Assembly (NCBI GenBank): GCA_023394615.1
Contig: JAEXAI010000006.1
Span: 62,001-126,000 of the forward strand
DNA from: Actinomycetes bacterium
GTDB taxonomy: Bacteria > Actinomycetota > Coriobacteriia > Coriobacteriales > Eggerthellaceae
Direction: 5' to 3'
Length of the DNA: 64,000 bases
How positions within the stretch are numbered: position 1 is the first letter of the stretch; every line of letters begins with the position of its first letter. The position numbers were made by a program, and so were the translations under genes. Shown here in pieces: positions 62,005 to 64,000 of the stretch. The notes beneath the pieces are model-generated. The model did no database searches. It was not told the origin of the DNA and saw nothing but the letters and a program-made list of their open reading frames with translations.

Positions 62005-63312
62005 TCATAAACGCGAAAACGCATTATCGATGCAATTCAGAGTTTCCTCAATCACACCGTCATCGTGGCAGCACGAGACGAACAACGACTCGAACTGGCT
62101 TGGAGCAATGTAGACGCCGCCGTCCCGCAAAAGGGAATAGAATCGAGCGAACATCTCTTTATCGGACGCAGCAGCACTCTCGTAGTCGCGCACGTCCTCA
62201 TCGGTGAAGAAAATCGAGAACATGGCACCGGCGTGATTAACGCGCACCGGCACATTATGGGCCGCAGCCCGCTGACGAATCCCCTCGACAAGAGTATTCG
62301 TGCGCCTTGTAAGCATATCGTAGATACCGGGTTCTTTCAATAAGCGCAGCGTCGTAAGACCCGCAGCGACCGCAAGCGGATTGCCAGAAAGCGTACCGGC
62401 CTGATACACCGGACCCGTAGGCGCCAACTGCTGCATATACTCGCGCTTTCCGCCGAAAGCGGCAAGCGGCAGCCCACCGCCGATAATCTTGCCACAGCAC
62501 GTGATATCGGGATCGAGGCCGTAGAGACCCTGAGCCCCGCCATGCCCCACGCGAAATCCCGTCATTACCTCATCGATAATGAGGATTGAACCATTGTCGT
62601 CGCACAGCTCGCGCAGACCTTCCAGGAAACCGTGGCGTGGCAGCACCACGCCCATGTTGCCTGCGACCGGTTCTACGATGATGCCGGCAATCCGGGGGCC
62701 GAACTCATCGAAGAGCGCTTGCACGCTTTCGATGTCGTTGTACTGTGCTACAAGCGTGTTTGCCGCGATTGATGCGGGCACACCGGCCGATGTAGGGGCG
62801 CCCATAGTAAGCGCGCCGCTGCCAGCTTTCACCAGAAGCGAATCGCTGTGGCCGTGGTAGCATCCCTCGAATTTGATGATGAGGTCGCGACCTGTCACTC
62901 CCCTGGCCAACCTGATAGCGCTCATGGTGGCCTCGGTGCCCGAGTTCACGAAACGCACCATTTCCATGGAGGGAAACGCCTCGATGACTTCTTGCGCAAG
63001 CAATGTCTCACCAACGGTTGGAGCACCGAAGCTGCATCCTTTATGAGCGGCTTCGCAAACCGCATCAACCACTTCTCGACGCGCATGTCCCAAAATCAGC
63101 GGGCCCCACGAACCGATGTAGTCGATATAACGGTTGCCATCCACATCCCACAGATAGCAGCCTTCACCATGGTCGATGAATAGCGGGTCCTCATGCACGG
63201 CCAACGCCGCACGCACGGGAGAATCCACTCCCCCAGGTATCACTTTCTGTGCCTGCTCGTAGTCTTTCGTGCTCTGCGCCGTACCCCCGGCGCTTCCGAC
63301 AGATTGCGTCAT
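62005..63312 (-). CDS. hemL: Glutamate-1-semialdehyde 2,1-aminomutase
   Basis: 435 residues from ATG 63312 (MTQSVGSAGG), preceded by GGAAAGAAGGAT; a longer in-frame start overlaps hemB. The PGGVDSPVRA opening, NSGTEATMSAIRLARG and the PLP lysine in CGKIIGGGLPL are characteristic. It makes 5-aminolevulinate for heme and siroheme. Follows hemB by 17 bp on the same strand. Confidence 0.95.
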   Translation of the reverse strand: MTQSVGSAGGTAQSTKDYEQAQKVIPGGVDSPVRAALAVHEDPLFIDHGEGCYLWDVDGNRYIDYIGSWGPLILGHARREVVDAVCEAAHKGCSFGAPTVGETLLAQEVIEAFPSMEMVRFVNSGTEATMSAIRLARGVTGRDLIIKFEGCYHGHSDSLLVKAGSGALTMGAPTSAGVPASIAANTLVAQYNDIESVQALFDEFGPRIAGIIVEPVAGNMGVVLPRHGFLEGLRELCDDNGSILIIDEVMTGFRVGHGGAQGLYGLDPDITCCGKIIGGGLPLAAFGGKREYMQQLAPTGPVYQAGTLSGNPLAVAAGLTTLRLLKEPGIYDMLTRRTNTLVEGIRQRAAAHNVPVRVNHAGAMFSIFFTDEDVRDYESAAASDKEMFARFYSLLRDGGVYIAPSQFESLFVSCCHDDGVIEETLNCIDNAFSRL

Positions 63313-63329
63313 ATACGGATCCTTCTTTC

Positions 63330-64000
63330 CTACTTGGAGTCGTCTAACCAATGCGCCGCATCAAGGGCGTGGTACGTGATTATCATATCTGCGCCTGCGC
63401 GTTTCATGCCCGTCAAGGCTTCCATCACGATTTTGCGCTCATCAATCCAACCTTGCGCAGCAGCAGCCTTCACCATGGCGTATTCGCCGCTCACGTTGTA
63501 GGCCACAATGGGCAGCAGCGTTTCTTGGCGCGTCCGCCACATGATGTCGCCGAATGCCAGGGCGGGCTTCACGATTATCATGTCTGCACCCTCCTGCACA
63601 TCAGAGCGCACCTCGCGCATGGCCTCGTTGCCGTTGGCCGGATCCATCTGATACGTTTTTCTGTCGCCGAAAGCCGGAGCCGATCCAGCCGCATCTCGAA
63701 ACGGCCCGTAGAAGCTGGAGGCGTACTTCGCAGCATAAGACATGATAGGTATGTTCTGGAAGCCGTTCTCATCAAGCGCTTTTCTAATGGCTGCGACCCT
63801 ACCATCCATCATGTCGGAGGGCGCCACGACATCCGCGCCTGCCTTCGCCTGAGACACAGCGGTCTTCGCAAGCAGCTCAACACTCGCATCGTTTACGATA
63901 ATGCCGTCTTCAATCAGGCCGCAATGACCGTGGTCGGTGTACTCGCAGAGGCACACATCACCGATTATCAGTAAACCGGGGTAGTTCTTCTTTATGAAGC
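63330..64000 (-). CDS. hemB: Porphobilinogen synthase (delta-aminolevulinate dehydratase), N-terminus outside the window
   Basis: The visible C-terminal 223 codons run open to the window end, so the start lies beyond 64000. The zinc-site cysteines are in DVCLCEYTDHGHCG. The catalytic lysines lie in SYAAKYASSFYGPFRDA and IIVKPAL. It condenses two aminolevulinates to porphobilinogen and pairs with hemL, feeding both the c-type cytochromes and the siroheme made in this region. Confidence 0.95.
   Translation of the reverse strand, partial: FIKKNYPGLLIIGDVCLCEYTDHGHCGLIEDGIIVNDASVELLAKTAVSQAKAGADVVAPSDMMDGRVAAIRKALDENGFQNIPIMSYAAKYASSFYGPFRDAAGSAPAFGDRKTYQMDPANGNEAMREVRSDVQEGADMIIVKPALAFGDIMWRTRQETLLPIVAYNVSGEYAMVKAAAAQGWIDERKIVMEALTGMKRAGADMIITYHALDAAHWLDDSK

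Overview
The window reads as chromosome of an anaerobic, respiring bacterium with moderately high GC. The mix of multiheme c-type cytochromes, a molybdenum oxidoreductase pair, a [NiFe] hydrogenase, dissimilatory sulfite reductase (Dsr) genes and several PAS/GGDEF-EAL/MocR regulators is what I would expect of an actinobacterial anaerobe of the Coriobacteriia (Eggerthellaceae-like). That placement is inference from gene content; no rRNA or tRNA gene was found in the window to test it.

Layout. 0-4 kb: a membrane EAL/GGDEF protein with two periplasmic solute-binding domains, convergent with a fused MsrAB. 4.3-6.3 kb: a small inverted-repeat (MITE-like) element split by an IS3-family insertion, followed by a 40-bp tandem repeat. 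6.3-12 kb: a cytoplasmic hybrid histidine kinase, then nrfA and an NrfH-like cytochrome (ammonia-forming nitrite reduction). 12-16 kb: a MocR-type regulator, a multipass membrane protein, and a degraded region with a second copy of the MITE-like element. 16-31 kb: assorted single genes, including YjbR, a Crp/Fnr regulator divergent from a Fe-S protein, an ATC-hydrolase-like protein, a GPH transporter, hydrolases, GNAT, Tex, rhomboid and an L,D-transpeptidase. 31-33 kb: cysteine desulfurase and IscU scaffold. 33-37.6 kb: two SLC13-type anion permeases and a LysR regulator.

37.6-53.5 kb is one co-directional block on the minus strand. In transcription order it holds dsrD-like, an RsbRD-N-like protein, dsrM, dsrK, dsrJ, dsrO, dsrP, dsrC, dsrN (cbiA-like), hydrogenase beta, gamma, small and large subunits, hydrogenase maturation protease, and a molybdopterin oxidoreductase with its four-cluster ferredoxin subunit. 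54-64 kb: siroheme synthase, a DVU0298-like protein, thioredoxin reductase and thioredoxin, a small unknown protein with a YeiH-type sulfate/sulfite permease, dsrB, dsrA, a ferredoxin, hemL and a partial hemB.

Working picture. Tetrapyrrole genes (hemB, hemL, precorrin-2 dehydrogenase, dsrN) supply siroheme or its amide for DsrAB. DsrC carries the sulfur intermediate, DsrMKJOP links it to the membrane quinone pool, and the cytoplasmic hydrogenase can feed electrons. No sat, aprAB or qmo gene is visible, so from this window alone the pathway is sulfite reduction, with the sulfite source unknown. NrfA gives a second terminal reductase. The most unusual context is the molybdenum enzyme: it has no visible Tat signal and sits directly downstream of the soluble hydrogenase genes and next to two anion permeases. 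This suggests hydrogen-driven reduction of an imported acceptor in the cytoplasm.
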